This document shows positions 50,329 to 63,100 of a DNA stretch of 64,000 nt, piece by piece (the first letter of the stretch is position 1; each line of letters starts with the position of its first letter). The stretch lies in the NCBI RefSeq assembly GCF_052324685.1, contig NC_135225.1:15087185-15151184 (forward strand), written 5' to 3'. Source of the stretch: Brachyhypopomus gauderio (taxonomy: Eukaryota > Chordata > Actinopteri > Gymnotiformes > Hypopomidae). The notes beneath the pieces were generated by a model. That model saw only the letters and a list, made by a program, of their open reading frames with translations. It did no database searches and was not told the origin of the DNA. The position numbers were made by a program, and so were the translations under genes.

Positions 50329-51656
50329 GGCTGAATACAGTTGAGCGAACTAATCTAGAAGCTACTGCAGCGTGTTTTACATGCACTTGCCTACCGACTA
50401 CTGCACACTCGTCGCTTTAACTATGTACAAGGGTTACAGACCTAACGGCGCTGTAGACAGCAACGCAGTCTCGCGATAGAATACGAGTGCACGTCTGGAG
50501 TGCAAACCTGCTTGTGCAGTGTACCGCTGTCCAGCTCACTCCAGTCTGAACGGTGAAGAGGAAGAACATGTTTTTCATTACACAAAGCAAAATACATTCC
50601 TAGTGGCCAGGAATGTACATTATGATAAGAACAATAAAGCTTAGTTCACTACCTAGCTGAAAATCCGTTTAATATATTGACGAACACCTATAAAATGCTT
50701 TATTGAAATGTATAAATCATGTCTCCATCAACCGTTGTGACTATATAGTGTAGGTAAAACAGCTTACCAGCAAGTTCATGTAGTCTGCAGTCACAAAATT
50801 CGGTGTAACACCGGAATCTTATTCAGAAATTATTTCCAGAGCTCTAAATGCTCCTATATATGGAAGCCCATTTCCTTGAAAAAACGTTCATACAGTATCT
50901 CAAAATTATGAATTAGTATCTCATAATTACGGCTTTCTCATAATTGTCTTACTATCTCATTATGATTTACTATCTCGTAACAATGAGATACAAATTCATG
51001 CAGTATCTCAAAATTATGAATAGTATCTCATAATTACGACTTTCTCATAATTGTCTTACAATCTCATGATTTACTATATCGTAACAATGAGATACTAAGT
51101 CATAATTGAGATACTAATTATTATGACTACAAGATACTAAAATTATGAGATGTCATGAGAAAGTATGTCGTAATTATGAGATACTAAATCAAAATTCTGA
51201 GATACTAAATGGACTTTTTTCTTTATGCCTAGGTTGCAGAAAATGTCGCGCATGCGTCCTGTCTCGACACGTGTCACTAAATTAAACGTACGTTTTAAAC
51301 GTCCAGGTCTCACAGCCCTGAGAAAAATAAGTCCTGGTGTGAACACGACCCGTGGAAAATATTGATATTGAAATTGAAATATATAGTATTGACATGATGG
51401 GTTGAAAATGTTATGGTTAGTATGTAGGGTTAGACTGCGGGGGAGGTGCTCGGGCAGTGACACAGCAGAAAACAAGAGTTGTTGTTTCTCTTTCACTCTG
51501 TTAATAACGTTTCCTTCCAAGGGGTTTTCCATTATTGTCTCCTTTTTCTTCAATAATCTGTTTTTCTACTTTAGCAGAAGTTCGTGTTCGTTTCAACATT
51601 AAGACGATTAGACAATCTGTGAAGTAACGTCCGCTCCTGCGCGAGCTCAGCGGAGA
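50329..51656. other. Interval between mgst3 and rsrp1
   Basis: No gene seen. It holds an AT-rich inverted repeat block (50890-51215). Confidence 0.4.
50890..51215. repeat. AT-rich inverted/direct repeat block of tatctcataatta units
   Basis: Units such as agtatctcataattacg and their inverse gagatactaa recur about a dozen times on both strands, so the block can fold back on itself. Likely a MITE-derived repeat. Confidence 0.7.
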
Positions 51657-51664
51657 AGATTCTC

Positions 51665-51931
51665 GTGATGTGTCGGTCGCGAACGAACCGGTTCAAAGAG
51701 CCGGCTCTTTTAAGTGAACGACGAGAGCTGGTTCCCCTTTAAGACCGAGCCGGTTCCCATCTAAAACCCCTCCCCGGTCAACAAAGTACGTTCGCCACCC
51801 CCCCCCGTCAACAAATTACGTTCGCCACCCCCTCAAATAAGGAGCCATTTTGGAGCCGAAAGAGCCGACTCTTTATGAGGAGCTGAGCTAAAAGATCCGG
51901 CTCCCTAAAAAGAGCCGAAATTCACATCACT
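51665..51931. mobile_element. hAT-type MITE with perfect 8-bp target duplication
   Basis: The element runs from gtgatgtg to cacatcact and is flanked on both sides by agattctc (51657-51664 and 51932-51939). Inside are agagccggctctttt and aaagagccgactcttt. It lies about 100 bases upstream of the likely rsrp1 first exon. Confidence 0.8.
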
Positions 51932-52019
51932 AGATTCTCCGGTTTGCTGGAAAGTTCCAGATCGTCGCGTGACGTAAGCGACGTTCTCGCCAGCAGCGCT
52001 GAAAACCTGATCCGCCTGC

Positions 52020-52114
52020 GCGAACTCGTTTAGTTCCGCGCTCATCCTCGGTCGTGTCGTGTTTTGCTCTGGGATTTTATTTTTTCAAGGACAAAGCTGC
52101 TTGTTCCTCGCAAG
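52020..52114 (+). other. Probable 5' non-coding exon of rsrp1
   Basis: A donor (cgcaag|gtataa) at 52114/52115 follows GC-containing sequence near 51960-52060 that resembles a promoter. The coding exon has its own acceptor (tttgtgcag at 52670), so a spliced 5' UTR exon is needed. Exact start unknown. Confidence 0.45.
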
Positions 52115-52675
52115 GTATAAAATGGGTTTTGGTTGGAAACAGAAAATTGTTTTCATTATACACACGGTTATTTTAATTTCGAAAAAAATAATCTCGCCAT
52201 CTCTTCAGAAACGCTCGCTTATCTTAGGTAACATAACCGTATGTATAATGAAACGATAATTAGTTGGTTTATCTGTTTTTAGCTAACCTAACGCTTTTTT
52301 AGTACAGTTAACTAATTTGGGGTTGGAAAGAAGACCGTTTAATACACCTCTAGCTACGCATTCTCTTAATCAATGTCATGGGAATGGTCTTTGTGTCTTA
52401 TCTTACTCTTGCGTAACCAGTATGGTAGGGTTATGGTAAACCCTAAACCCTAGACCCTAATCCCTAACCCTTATAGCGTCGTATCCCAGTACGTTCACCA
52501 GCATTATAATCTTTAATATTTATGTTTTGTGGGAATCTCGAAATCTTGGGTTACCATATCGTATGGCAGTAACTAGCTGAATTTGCAGTGAACTTCAAAC
52601 CTGTTTTTTTCTGATTGTGTTTGGTTTTCAGCAGCGTTTCAGAGTTTCTTACTTCCTGTTTTTTGTGCAGGTCTG

Positions 52676-54996
52676 ATGATGAAACGTGAGGTTGGTGGCC
52701 AGTGCCAGCAGGTCCGTCTCAAGGAGGGTATGCATCTCGTATTTGACAAGGCAACTCCCGGTTCCTCAGGCTCTCTCAGTCGCAGCAGTAGCAGTGACAG
52801 TTCCTACGCGAGCAGCGAGAGTAGCTCCTCCTCCTACAGATCACACCATCGCAGACCTCGCCACAGGTCTTCCTCCTCCTCCTCCTCCTCTTCCACCTCC
52901 TCCTCTCGTACGCGCTCTCGCTCTCATCCCCGCTGTCACCGGGCTTCGGGTCGCTCCCGTTGTCGGCGCCGGGCCAAGTCTAGATCGTTCAGTCCGTCTC
53001 CAGACTGCTCATCCCGCAGCAGTTACAGGACACGGTCTCGCTCCAGCAGCCGGTCCTCTAGGCAGCGGGATTTGCGACGAAGGTCCCGCTCGTGCTCGTC
53101 CCGCTCATCCTCATCCCGCTCGTGCTCGCCCCACTACAGGAGAGGCCCTCGTAGGTTTGTGGGGCGCTACAGGTGCAGATTCTCCCCTTCCCCCAGGAGA
53201 CGCTACAGAGATTACAGGAGCAGATCGAGATCTCCTGAGTACTCTTCTGTTCGGCTCAGTCACAAAGGTAAAAGCCTTTCTAGTTGTTAGAATATGGAAA
53301 TAAACTTTAGCATGTCTATCCTTTTAAAAAAATCAGCTAAGAAGATTATGCTTTTAATGTTTCTTCACAGAAAAGATGGATCTTTTGAACATTGCTAAAG
53401 AGAATGCTGCTAAACTTCTGGGAGTCAGGTTAGTGGAGCTGCCTGCTAGCGTCAGCTCTGTGCAGCCGAAACCAGACTGTACCACTGAGGAAGGGGTGAG
53501 AGAAGACAGGCTTCGGAAACGACAGGCACAGGTGAGTGGTGAGCGTGCATACACCCCCATTCTAGAAGTCCAGGATTCAGAGATGAGCTGTAGTGACAGA
53601 AAAGCCATCTGATTGGTGGACGGGGGCTAAATGAATAGAACGATGGAGAGCTGTCTGGACGTAGTCTGCATGCAGTCTTACTATATGTGCAGTGTATGTA
53701 GTGAAAGAGGCTGGGTTCATCATGTACGTTATCTCCTCAGACATGATTAATGGAAACCTGATGAAGGCAAAAAACACTCCCCACAGCGGCTGCGTATGGT
53801 AATGTCTGGATTAGGTAATTTTACAAATACAAGCAAATGTATTTGTGTGTGTGTGCTCAGGTGCACACAGGTGATATAACCTTTTTTCCTTTTCTTTTAA
53901 AACCTTGCGCAGTGTCTAGGTGCGCTTCAATTGCTTTGTTTTGTATGGTCTCTGTTCCTGTAGATCACATGACAGGGGTCTCCACTCCTCCAGCCCTGGG
54001 AGTAGGAGAGACATGACGTCTTTGGCTTTTCAAGGTTTTAAAACTAAAGTCTTGGGGAAGGTCAAGTGACATCAATGCAAATCCTGCGACTTCCTCTCTC
54101 ACTTAGTGAAGTATTTGGTCTGCACAATATTGTATTTCATTGCCACTACAGTGCAGAGTGAAAGACGTGTTCATTTTCATATGTACTTGTACAAAACGTA
54201 TAATCACTCTAATCACACACACCATATAGATAATTGCAGGACCTTGACAATGTTGATGGTTGAACTGGGTGTGCTAATATTTACCAGAGTCTTCATCACT
54301 TCTGTGTCTGACTGGCAGTTAGTGGTCCATGAATGAGAAGAGTAGGCCATTGATCAGGCCTGTTCTCTGAACGCTGGATGGGGTTTGGAAAAGACAACAT
54401 TTCAGAATTCCTCTCGGACTGAGTGTCTCCTTTTTATCATGTTTTTAATATCTTTTAAGATCTGTGCATTAGTAGAAATGTAGATTGTGTCTGATGGCAG
54501 CTGAAAACGAGTGAATGAGAAATGTGTAACTACATAGTGTCAGCTGCCACTCAGATGGCCTCTAGACTTCATATGACATGTTTCCTCATGCATGTAAAAA
54601 GCCCAGTATGAGACAGATGTGATCTTGGTATTAAACTTTTTTTTTTTTTTTTCTTTGCCTGTCTCTGTAGGATGAAGGTGAGGATGACGAGCATACACCT
54701 CAGACGTCTCCGACAAGAAGGCCAATCACCTTCAGCATTAATGTGAGTACCAGTTTAACTTCTCTGCCTCAGCCTTTCATCCTGGAAGTAATCATTGCCT
54801 TCCCGCTGTGATTCTAAACTGCTGTTTCTTGTTGTAGAATACTGTTGCCAAACCGTCGATCTGTGCATCATTCCAGGCAGCGGAGAGTAAAGTGACGTCC
54901 AGAGCAGACAGCATGGGGAACAGGAAGCCATACGGACACTGGGTCCCTGTCAACAAAACGTCTCCTAACAAATCCAGGTTGCCCATGCTGCCCTGA
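52676..54996 (+). CDS. rsrp1: Arginine/serine-rich protein 1
   Basis: Four coding exons: 52676-53267, 53371-53531, 54671-54742 and 54838-54996; 984 nt, 327 residues, phases consistent. It starts MMKREVGGQCQQVRLKEGMH five bases after an acceptor. Residues from about 30 to 195 form an RS-rich domain with SR, SYRS and RSRSRSPEYSS runs. The C-terminal part is the conserved region: KMDLLNIAKENAAKLLGVRL and GNRKPYGHWVPVNKTSPNKS. The short 103-base first coding intron would give a premature stop after GKSLSSC if retained. A polyadenylation signal lies at 55189-55194. SR-like proteins of this kind are nuclear and linked to splicing; the precise role of RSRP1 is not established. Identification rests on the C-terminus and on position next to RH and SYF2. 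Confidence 0.9.
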
Positions 54997-55199
54997 TCAG
55001 GCAAGCTTGTGGCACTTGTAAATAGTGTAAATAGATTACTGTGGGGCAGGATAGCAGTCATAGTTCATCAGACACGTTTTCTTTCAGATGTTGAGGGACT
55101 ATATTTGGAGGAAGATGAGACGATGTTGGAACAGGTGGGAGCTATCGAATTGTATACATTTGTTTTGAAATGTTCAAGGAAGTTTCTTAATAAAAAATG

Positions 55200-58100
55200 T
55201 GTAGAGTTTGTGTGTCTGCTGTGTCATCTGTCATGTCCTGTGGAGGAAAAGCAGGTTCTGGTGGAAAAAATAATGAACAATAATTAAGACAAAACAAAAA
55301 GAAATCCTAGGGTTAAGTAACTTTATGCATGAGTTTAGTTATAAGTCTAAACTGTGGAAAATAATTGCAGCAACTCTTTTCTAAAATACAAGAGAAGTCT
55401 AATATTGGCTGTGGATAAATCAGGCTACCTCCCAGAAGGTCCCAGCTGTGAAGGAGCCTCCTGTCCAGGGAGTGATGCATCCAACAGCGCCAGTGATACA
55501 CTGATAAGGGAGTTGTGAACTCAGAACTGTATAAATGCAAACTACAACACCAGTGATTTCATTAAGACATCAAATGATCATTAATGTTCTTGTTTCTTTA
55601 GCCCATTAGACTCTGGGATGTGTTCTGAACGTGGGAAGGTTTCCCCCCAGTTGTTTCTTTGGCATACATGAAGGAATAATGGTTGCTCAGTTACTCCCAG
55701 CACTGGGTAGCCCAGAAGGCTCAGGATGAGAACATTGGTAGAGCTGTACCATCTCCAGCACATGGTCCCTTCTCAGGACAGCACACGCTCAAGCAGTAAT
55801 TAGTGTTGGGGTTAGGTTAGGGTTAGTGTTGGGGTTTGAGTTAGTGTTGGGGTTAGGTTAGGGTTAGTGTTGGGGTTAGGTTAGGGTTAGTGTTGGGGTT
55901 TGAGTTAGTGTTGGGGTTAGGGTTAGTGTTGGGGTTAGGGTTAGTGTTGGGGTTTGAGTTAGTGTTGGGGTTAGGTTAGGGTTGGGGTTTGAGTTAGTGT
56001 TGGGGTTAGGGTTAGTGTTGGGGTTTGAGTTAGAGTGGAGTGGCAGTGTAAGTTTACAGTAAGACAACATCCAATGTTGCAGTAGACTGGGTCACTTTTT
56101 ATGCTATAAAAGTTTATATAGGTTATAAGGACTATAAGATTATAAAGACTAGACACAATGCACAATGTACACAGTGGCAACATGATCTGTGTAAGTGTTT
56201 AAACGACCCCTAATCCTGTACTTACTGACATATCATCCTGAAACTTCCTGAACTGCCCTGCAGTGTTTCTCCTGTCCATGTTGGATTGATATGAGCCGTC
56301 TCTCCTGTATTCCTGCTAGTTATCAGCACTGACTGCTGCATCTACCAGCAGTGTTCAGTGACACTCTAACCTGTACCAAGATGCATTTTCAGAGTAGATG
56401 ACAAAGCACTTTTGATAAAGGCTTTTTTTTTTATTTTGATAAACTTTTTGTAAATGTTTTAAACACAATAGTGATTTAGTTATTAAAATATCAGATAAAG
56501 CTTTACTCAGATTAATACGTTTGTATTTGTTAAATAATTGACTGAGTGTTCCTTAATAAAACTTTTAGATAAATTTAGGATTTTTTGAAAATGACCATTT
56601 GATTCTTATAGTAACTTAAACACCTGCATTAACGTTCATACACATACACGTAGTTCACCCTTTCGAAAATACGAAAATATAAGCAAAGTTTGACCACTGG
56701 GTGGCGACATTGTTATAAAAGTCAAAGTGCTTATATAGAAAAACAAAGTGGTGTTCGCTGTCATCGGTTACGATCGTAACGAAGTAAATGTCGATGTTCC
56801 ACGCATTTAAACTCTGAGCCTGAGGTTTGAACAAGCCCCATAAGATATATTTTATTGGCTTTTCAGTTTGAAAACGTGCTTAGATGACTAAGACTGGTTG
56901 GTAACAGCTTCTTCAAATGTTTGATACTTTCTATGAACAACATTTCCGCCTGAACACTGTTGGAGTCACGCAATAACGGGCACCACCGCGTAGCACTAAT
57001 TAATTTATTCCGTTTATTGAGATGAGCGGATACCACGCCGAGAGGCGCGGATAAAATTTGGTTTTATGATTTTAATGACGGATGTGCAGCTCATCAAAGC
57101 ATTGCTTTCTTTTAAAGTAACAGGTTCCCTTTGATGATTGGCGGTTTTAATTAGCTAATAAATTTCGCTTGATGTAATATTAAGTCAGCGTGTAATGCAT
57201 CATCGCGTTGTTTGGCAGGCGCGCCCCGCCGCCTTTGTTCTCGCGCTCATAAACCGCGTTCCAAACAGCCCGGGGTGCGCGTGCCAGCGGTTCGCTTCAC
57301 GGCTTTGATGTGATCACAGAGCTCGAGCTTTTGTCACCTGCCCTAATACCCGAAAGCTGACCTAGATGTTCCTGTGCAACTGCACTCGGGGAGTATGTCT
57401 GTTTTGGTGATTTCCAAGCCAAGCACATGTGCGTAGTGATGCAAATTTTTATGGAAATAAAACTGATATCGTTTTTGCGTTTGGGCTGATTTGAGTGACG
57501 TGACAAACGTCACACCGCGGAGTGTGTTTCCCTCCATCACGATTAGATCGGATTTTGGCAGAAATTTCGCTGTACTCGCGTGTTTACTAATTTTACACAT
57601 ACGATTGAATAAATGAGACTGTTTGGCTTAGAAACTTCCCCACGTAGGTAGCTACGCTACAGCTATGGATGGTAAATCCCGTGTGCTGCTGTGTCCTTGA
57701 TCCTCGGATTCTGGGTGAATGTGTGGTGGCAAAGTATCTTTGAAAAGAGCAAAACCCCCTTCGCACAACTTGGACTGATTTTGTTTGTAACGCTAACGAG
57801 AATCCATGGTCTCGATGTCGGATTATAACGAAACCCACTTTGTGATGTTTAGTGGAGTTTGACTTCCAACTCCTCCACAAGTCCTACTTCTTGTCTGAAC
57901 TCCAGGGAGTTATTTTTAACAATGGTAGAAAGTTAGTTACAATGCTGAAAACCAACAGTCACACAGCCTTTCCAGATGGCCATTAGGGTTAGGAAGTCAT
58001 TAGAGAAACGTGTGCACACGTCATGAGGTCGCGTGGCATCAGCCCACCTTAGCTACGCGGGGAGCAACCGAGCCTCCTAATCCCCAACCCCCCCCAATCC

Positions 58101-60137
58101 CCAACCCCAACCCCAACCCCAACCCCAGGACTTCCACTTCAGGCTCCGTCACCCAGAACACGCCACAGAAACCTGGGCAAGCGCGTGCGCTTTGGCAGCC
58201 TTTGCGCACCCTGCCAGTTCCTGGTAATATATATTTGTTCTTAGGGCCGATGGAAGATGGTTGTAACAGCACCTGAGTAGGCGTGACACGCACACACACA
58301 GAATAATTATGCTCATAAACATGTCCTCGGGACTCCATCTTCTCGCAGATCTGTATTTTGTTTTTGCCACAGGGAGATTCCACAGGCTTTAAAACTGGAA
58401 CGCCCTGGCAGACCACATACTGGATCCCTGACGCCTCCTCGCAGAGACGAGAAGAGGGGAAACTACTGTGTGTTTACAAAGACACATAAAGGACACTATT
58501 GTCTGAGACACACAAGACGTCTTTTGAATTCGACTTGAGAAAAACGCAGAGTCCCCCTGGCAGGCTGAATGCCCTTTGATGTCTAATTAGTTGCTCTTAA
58601 TGCTGTGAATTCCGTGGCAACTGTTCAAGCCCATCACATGAGTAAAATAGTATAGCCCCCCCTAGAGGAGGATACTGTAATCACCCCAGTGATGTCACCA
58701 CTGCAGAGTTCTAACACACCTTCCGACACTAGGACAGAAACAAGAACGTATGAATAGATTAGCGAACATGAAAGGAGGACTTGGGCTGTGGAGGCTCCTT
58801 TCAAAAGAATTTTAAATGCATGCGGTAATAATAACCGATAACTCACGATAACTGTTTCTCTCATGTAGATCCTGGGCATTGGGGAAACTTTTCATATTAT
58901 TAGTAGCTAGTGAGCAGCTAATGATTCTGAACATTAAAACATGTTCATTAATGTTCGGCCACGGAAACATCTGAGCTCCTGAAACGTTGGAAAGGTTCAG
59001 TCTATGTTCAGGACATTTTCCACCGTGCTTCCGTAGGGGGAATGACGGCCAACAGCTGTACACAGGACCCCTGACAGGACAGGCACGTGACCGCGGGGCA
59101 AATGGTGGGCGGAGGCTCTCAACACGGCTCTGACACATGGGCCACCCACACACCCCCCTCAGCCGAGTCTACCTGTGAACAAGATTCTTAAAACTGCCCC
59201 TCTGCACTTTTCAGTCTTTCACCAAGTTTTCAGTGTAGATAAAATATCAGGAATTCATTTGTGCAGACTCAACAGTCCAGATGTTTTGGAAAAAACGAGA
59301 GAAATTTTAAACGAGTGACTATAAACTCCAACATGCTGGACTCTGGAAGCCTCCCTCTAACCCCCAGTTATCCCTACAAGACCATTCTCAACATACTCAT
59401 CACCATGGCGACGGATCTTGTGCTCTGACACGGCTCTCCCAGTGCAGGGCCCTCGTGGTCGCGTGATGCGCTCAGCGTGGGAAGACACGCCCAACAACTT
59501 GCGTTTCCTAGAGTGACCTGGACGCTCCCAGAGTAACGAGGTCTTTACTCGTCAGCAACGTGTTTCGTACTGAAGGAATGTGTGGCTCGGTTTACACTGA
59601 GCTCGTTTGAGCATGTCTGCCACCCACGTTACCTCCCAAGAAAAAACGGCTCACGCTGCAGCTCTCACATTTACACGGGGAAGAAGGAACACACAGTCTG
59701 GGAACAGCTGCAGTCGCCTTTGAAGCCGATTCAGGTCACAAGTCTCTCCTCTGGTATCTCCCCTCTGGTATCTCCGCTCGGAGGATGGGGAGATGGGGGA
59801 GATAATAGTCTCCCTGTCTTCTCTCGTGGCCCCTACGCTCAGCCCCCTTCATGTCCTGGGGAGAAACGACCCTGCTGACTTCTCATGTTAAGTCCTGCAC
59901 ACACGCGGCCACGAGAACAGACGTGTTTCAAACTGACGCCTTTTTATTTAAGTGAATGAACATTTAGCACAAATAATAGGACAAAACAAGAACAAGATCA
60001 AGAAGCATAAAACAAATAAGAATGTCCCTTCTCTGCGTTGGTCTTATAGTACCAGGCCTCTGGGTGATTAAATTGTTTGATAGAAACTGCTATAGAGCCC
60101 AGATAAAACAGCCAGAACCTGACTCCTCCAGGTTCTG
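55200..60137. other. Interval without a supported gene between rsrp1 and syf2
   Basis: rsrp1 and syf2 converge here. I find no coding exon with recognisable homology. It holds a TTAGGG-like degenerate repeat (55800-56035), AT-rich sequence to about 56600, and then more balanced, apparently single-copy sequence with CpG (57200-57300) up to the end of syf2. The minus-strand AATAAA for syf2 is not fixed; a candidate is at 59941-59947 (tttttattt on plus). Confidence 0.35.
55798..56036. repeat. Degenerate TTAGGG-like tandem repeat
   Basis: Units of ggttagggttagtgttgggg and ttgagttagtgttggggt repeat about 12 times; related to, but not, pure vertebrate telomere repeat. Confidence 0.85.
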
Positions 60138-63100
60138 CTAGACTGCGGTCCCTCTCTCCAGGTTCTGCTTGATTTCAGCGGTGTATTTGCCGTAGAAGCG
60201 CTCTGCCTTCTTGTTAAACTTGGCGTTGCGCTCGTTGATGTAGTCGATGTCGGCGTCGTCGTTGTACGCCCTGCGACGACTGTATTTGGAACGCTTCTCA
60301 ATTCTGGAAGAAGAACGATGGAGTGAACCAACAAGGGCAGGCGCGCGCACACACGACCACACACACGACCACACACACGACCACACACACGACCACACAC
60401 ACGACCACACACACCAAACGTGGTCCAGATCCCCACTCATTCACCAAGGCTGTATGACACGCAAACACACTACAGTGCTCTCCTGTCTTACTGTTTGTGC
60501 ACATCCTCCTGCATGCGGTCGATGGCGTCCCTCGAGGGCACGTGGGTCCCATGGAGAAGGCTGTTGGATGTGGGGTGGAAATCCTCTCCACTGACAGCAC
60601 ACACAGACAACATGTAGTGTTAGAACATGGCAACCCCTAGGTTTACCATTACTAATTACCACCATGATCACCACTGACTCACCACCATGATCACCTTCAC
60701 AATCGCCATTAAAGAGACTACCCAGTATTATATTTAAACGACTAATCAACCATAGATCCCTCCTGAAAGTCATTTTTACGAAATTCGTACCGGACATCCT
60801 GTACAGAACAGTGTGTAGTGTTAAATCACAAAGGCAAACGCGTACCACTCCTCCCTCTGTCTCTCATAGTCCTCCATATCCGGCTTGATCTGCTTTGTGA
60901 GCCTCTGGTATTGTCTCAGATGGGCCTCAGCGTACCCTAGAGAGACATAGAAGAGAAAACAGATCAATGACAACAGGAATGAATAAAATCTACCCAAAAC
61001 TGGAGAATGATGCCAGAGGAGAGACTGAGGGTGGACTGTAATTAGCAGAACGGATCTTAAACAGGTGCCCAGGCCCGCAGCCTCGCATGGCTCCCATCTG
61101 TTCATCTCTCCACATGGCAACCATTCTGCAGTCCACATGCACAGAGCCATCGGTTTAGCTGACACTGTAACTGGGGTGAGTGAAACTTGGGACTGGGTGA
61201 AGTTAAACACTGTCATCATTTTTACCTGAAATAGTCTATACATCACAATTATCGGAACATCTTAATGGATGAAGATTAAGACCACATTTTGTCCTTTTAT
61301 ACATTAACACAAAACATCTACATCTTCTTACAACATTAATGTAGGAAACGGGGTCATTTTTCACAACATTAAAGCTCTGTCATTACTGATATGGACACAC
61401 TGTGCTCTTGCCTTCCCTCTCTACACCCTCCTCTCCCTCTTTCTCTCTCTCACTCCCTCCATCGTCCGTTTCCCCCACCCCCCAAGAACAGACAACAATA
61501 ACACTGCAATGAAATATATACACATACAAGTAGATATGAAGTGTCTAAGTATGATATTTAAATGTAAGTAAACAACTGCAAAGGATGCAATGAGGTACTG
61601 GTATGCTGAGCAATGCAACTGATGAACACTGCTGCTGATATAAAAACTACACATTCTAAATTATAGACTGCAACTACAACTGTAGTGTGACTGTTACATA
61701 GAGGTGTACAACTACAACTGTAGTGTGACTGTTATGTAGAGGTGGACAACTACAACTGTAGTGTGACTGTTACATAGAGGTGTACAACTACAACTGTAGT
61801 GTGACTGTTACACAACCCTAAGTGGCACTATCAGGGTTTTGTACATATTATCTGGAGACAGACAAGCGGGTTGTGATCTTGTGACTCATTTTTTTTAAAC
61901 GTGTGAGGTTTATGGTCTATTAACAAGACCTGCTTCAGTAATGATGAGGGTGCTTTGCCAGTAAAATGTGTGACTGACTGAGTTACGTGGACTGATTTAC
62001 TCCAAGACATGCAGCCGTTCCCCTAGTGCAGTGGTTCTCAAACTTTTTCTATCATTCCCCACCTCAGAAGAAGGGGAAATTCCACGCCCCACCTGTCCCA
62101 TATCACCCAAACAAAATGGTAATAAAATACAATTGCAAGGTTTACATTATATAATTTATTGAACTAAATTCAATAGGGGTGGCGAACATGATTTGCTGAC
62201 CGGGGGGGCCGGTACAGATTCATTAAAGGGCCGAATCTAGCCCTGGTTTACACTGTTCCGCAGACATTTTAAACATCCGGGGATTATGCAAAACAAACAG
62301 GCATTAAAACGACAGGCTTAAAAAGGTTCATTTCTTCCAATTGCTTGCACCCCACCTGCAATACCCATGCGCCCCACACTTTGAGAAACACTGCCCTAGT
62401 GTCACTACAACTCCCAGGTTCCCCAGCAGTCTGAGGGATCTTCGATCCACCCACTCTTTAAAACACGCACATGTAAAACGCCCCTTCAGTGGTTGGATGT
62501 CCTTCTGGGAGACTGTAAGCACGATGGATCCTGATAACGGGTTAGTGTTAAAGAGTTCCTCACCGGAAAAGCCAGGGTCAGGGTTCTTCTTCTTCCTCTT
62601 CCTCTCCCAGCGGTCTGCGTCATCAGCGCTGATCTCCAGTAGTTTCACCCGGTTGTAGTCTTCACCCCGTGCTGCACAGTCCTAACCCGCAGACACACAT
62701 CTGAGCACAACTCCAACCTCTTTACACATGACCATGCAGAACCAACAGCCTAACTGTGATGCCTTAATATCAAAACAAAAACTCTATGCAAGTATGGATA
62801 ATCTCTGTACAGGAAGGGATGTCTTATGCAGAAAGAAAACCTTTTGGTCTGCCTAAACATTAGCTCAAAACATTAGTAAATGAGAACTTTCAATAAAGAG
62901 CACAATTATAATTTAGTTAATCAATAAGCATCTTATATGACACAGTACAAAGAGTCCCTTCTCCACATCTTTGTCATATCTTCAGGCGTAATACCTTCTT
63001 CTTCTGGTCCACGAGGAGCTCGTACTCAAGTCGAGCTTTCTTGGCCTCCCAGTTGGAGGGCAGCTTCAGCCTCTTGTCCTCCTCCACCACCTCCTGGTGA

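Noticed and set aside
52686-53303. 205-residue frame overlapping rsrp1 exon 1
   Set aside because: Shifted frame of the RS domain; the true frame joins the conserved C-terminal exons.
57593-57880. Minus-strand 95-residue frame in the gene-free block
   Set aside because: No homology, no splice or codon support; similar length frames occur by chance.
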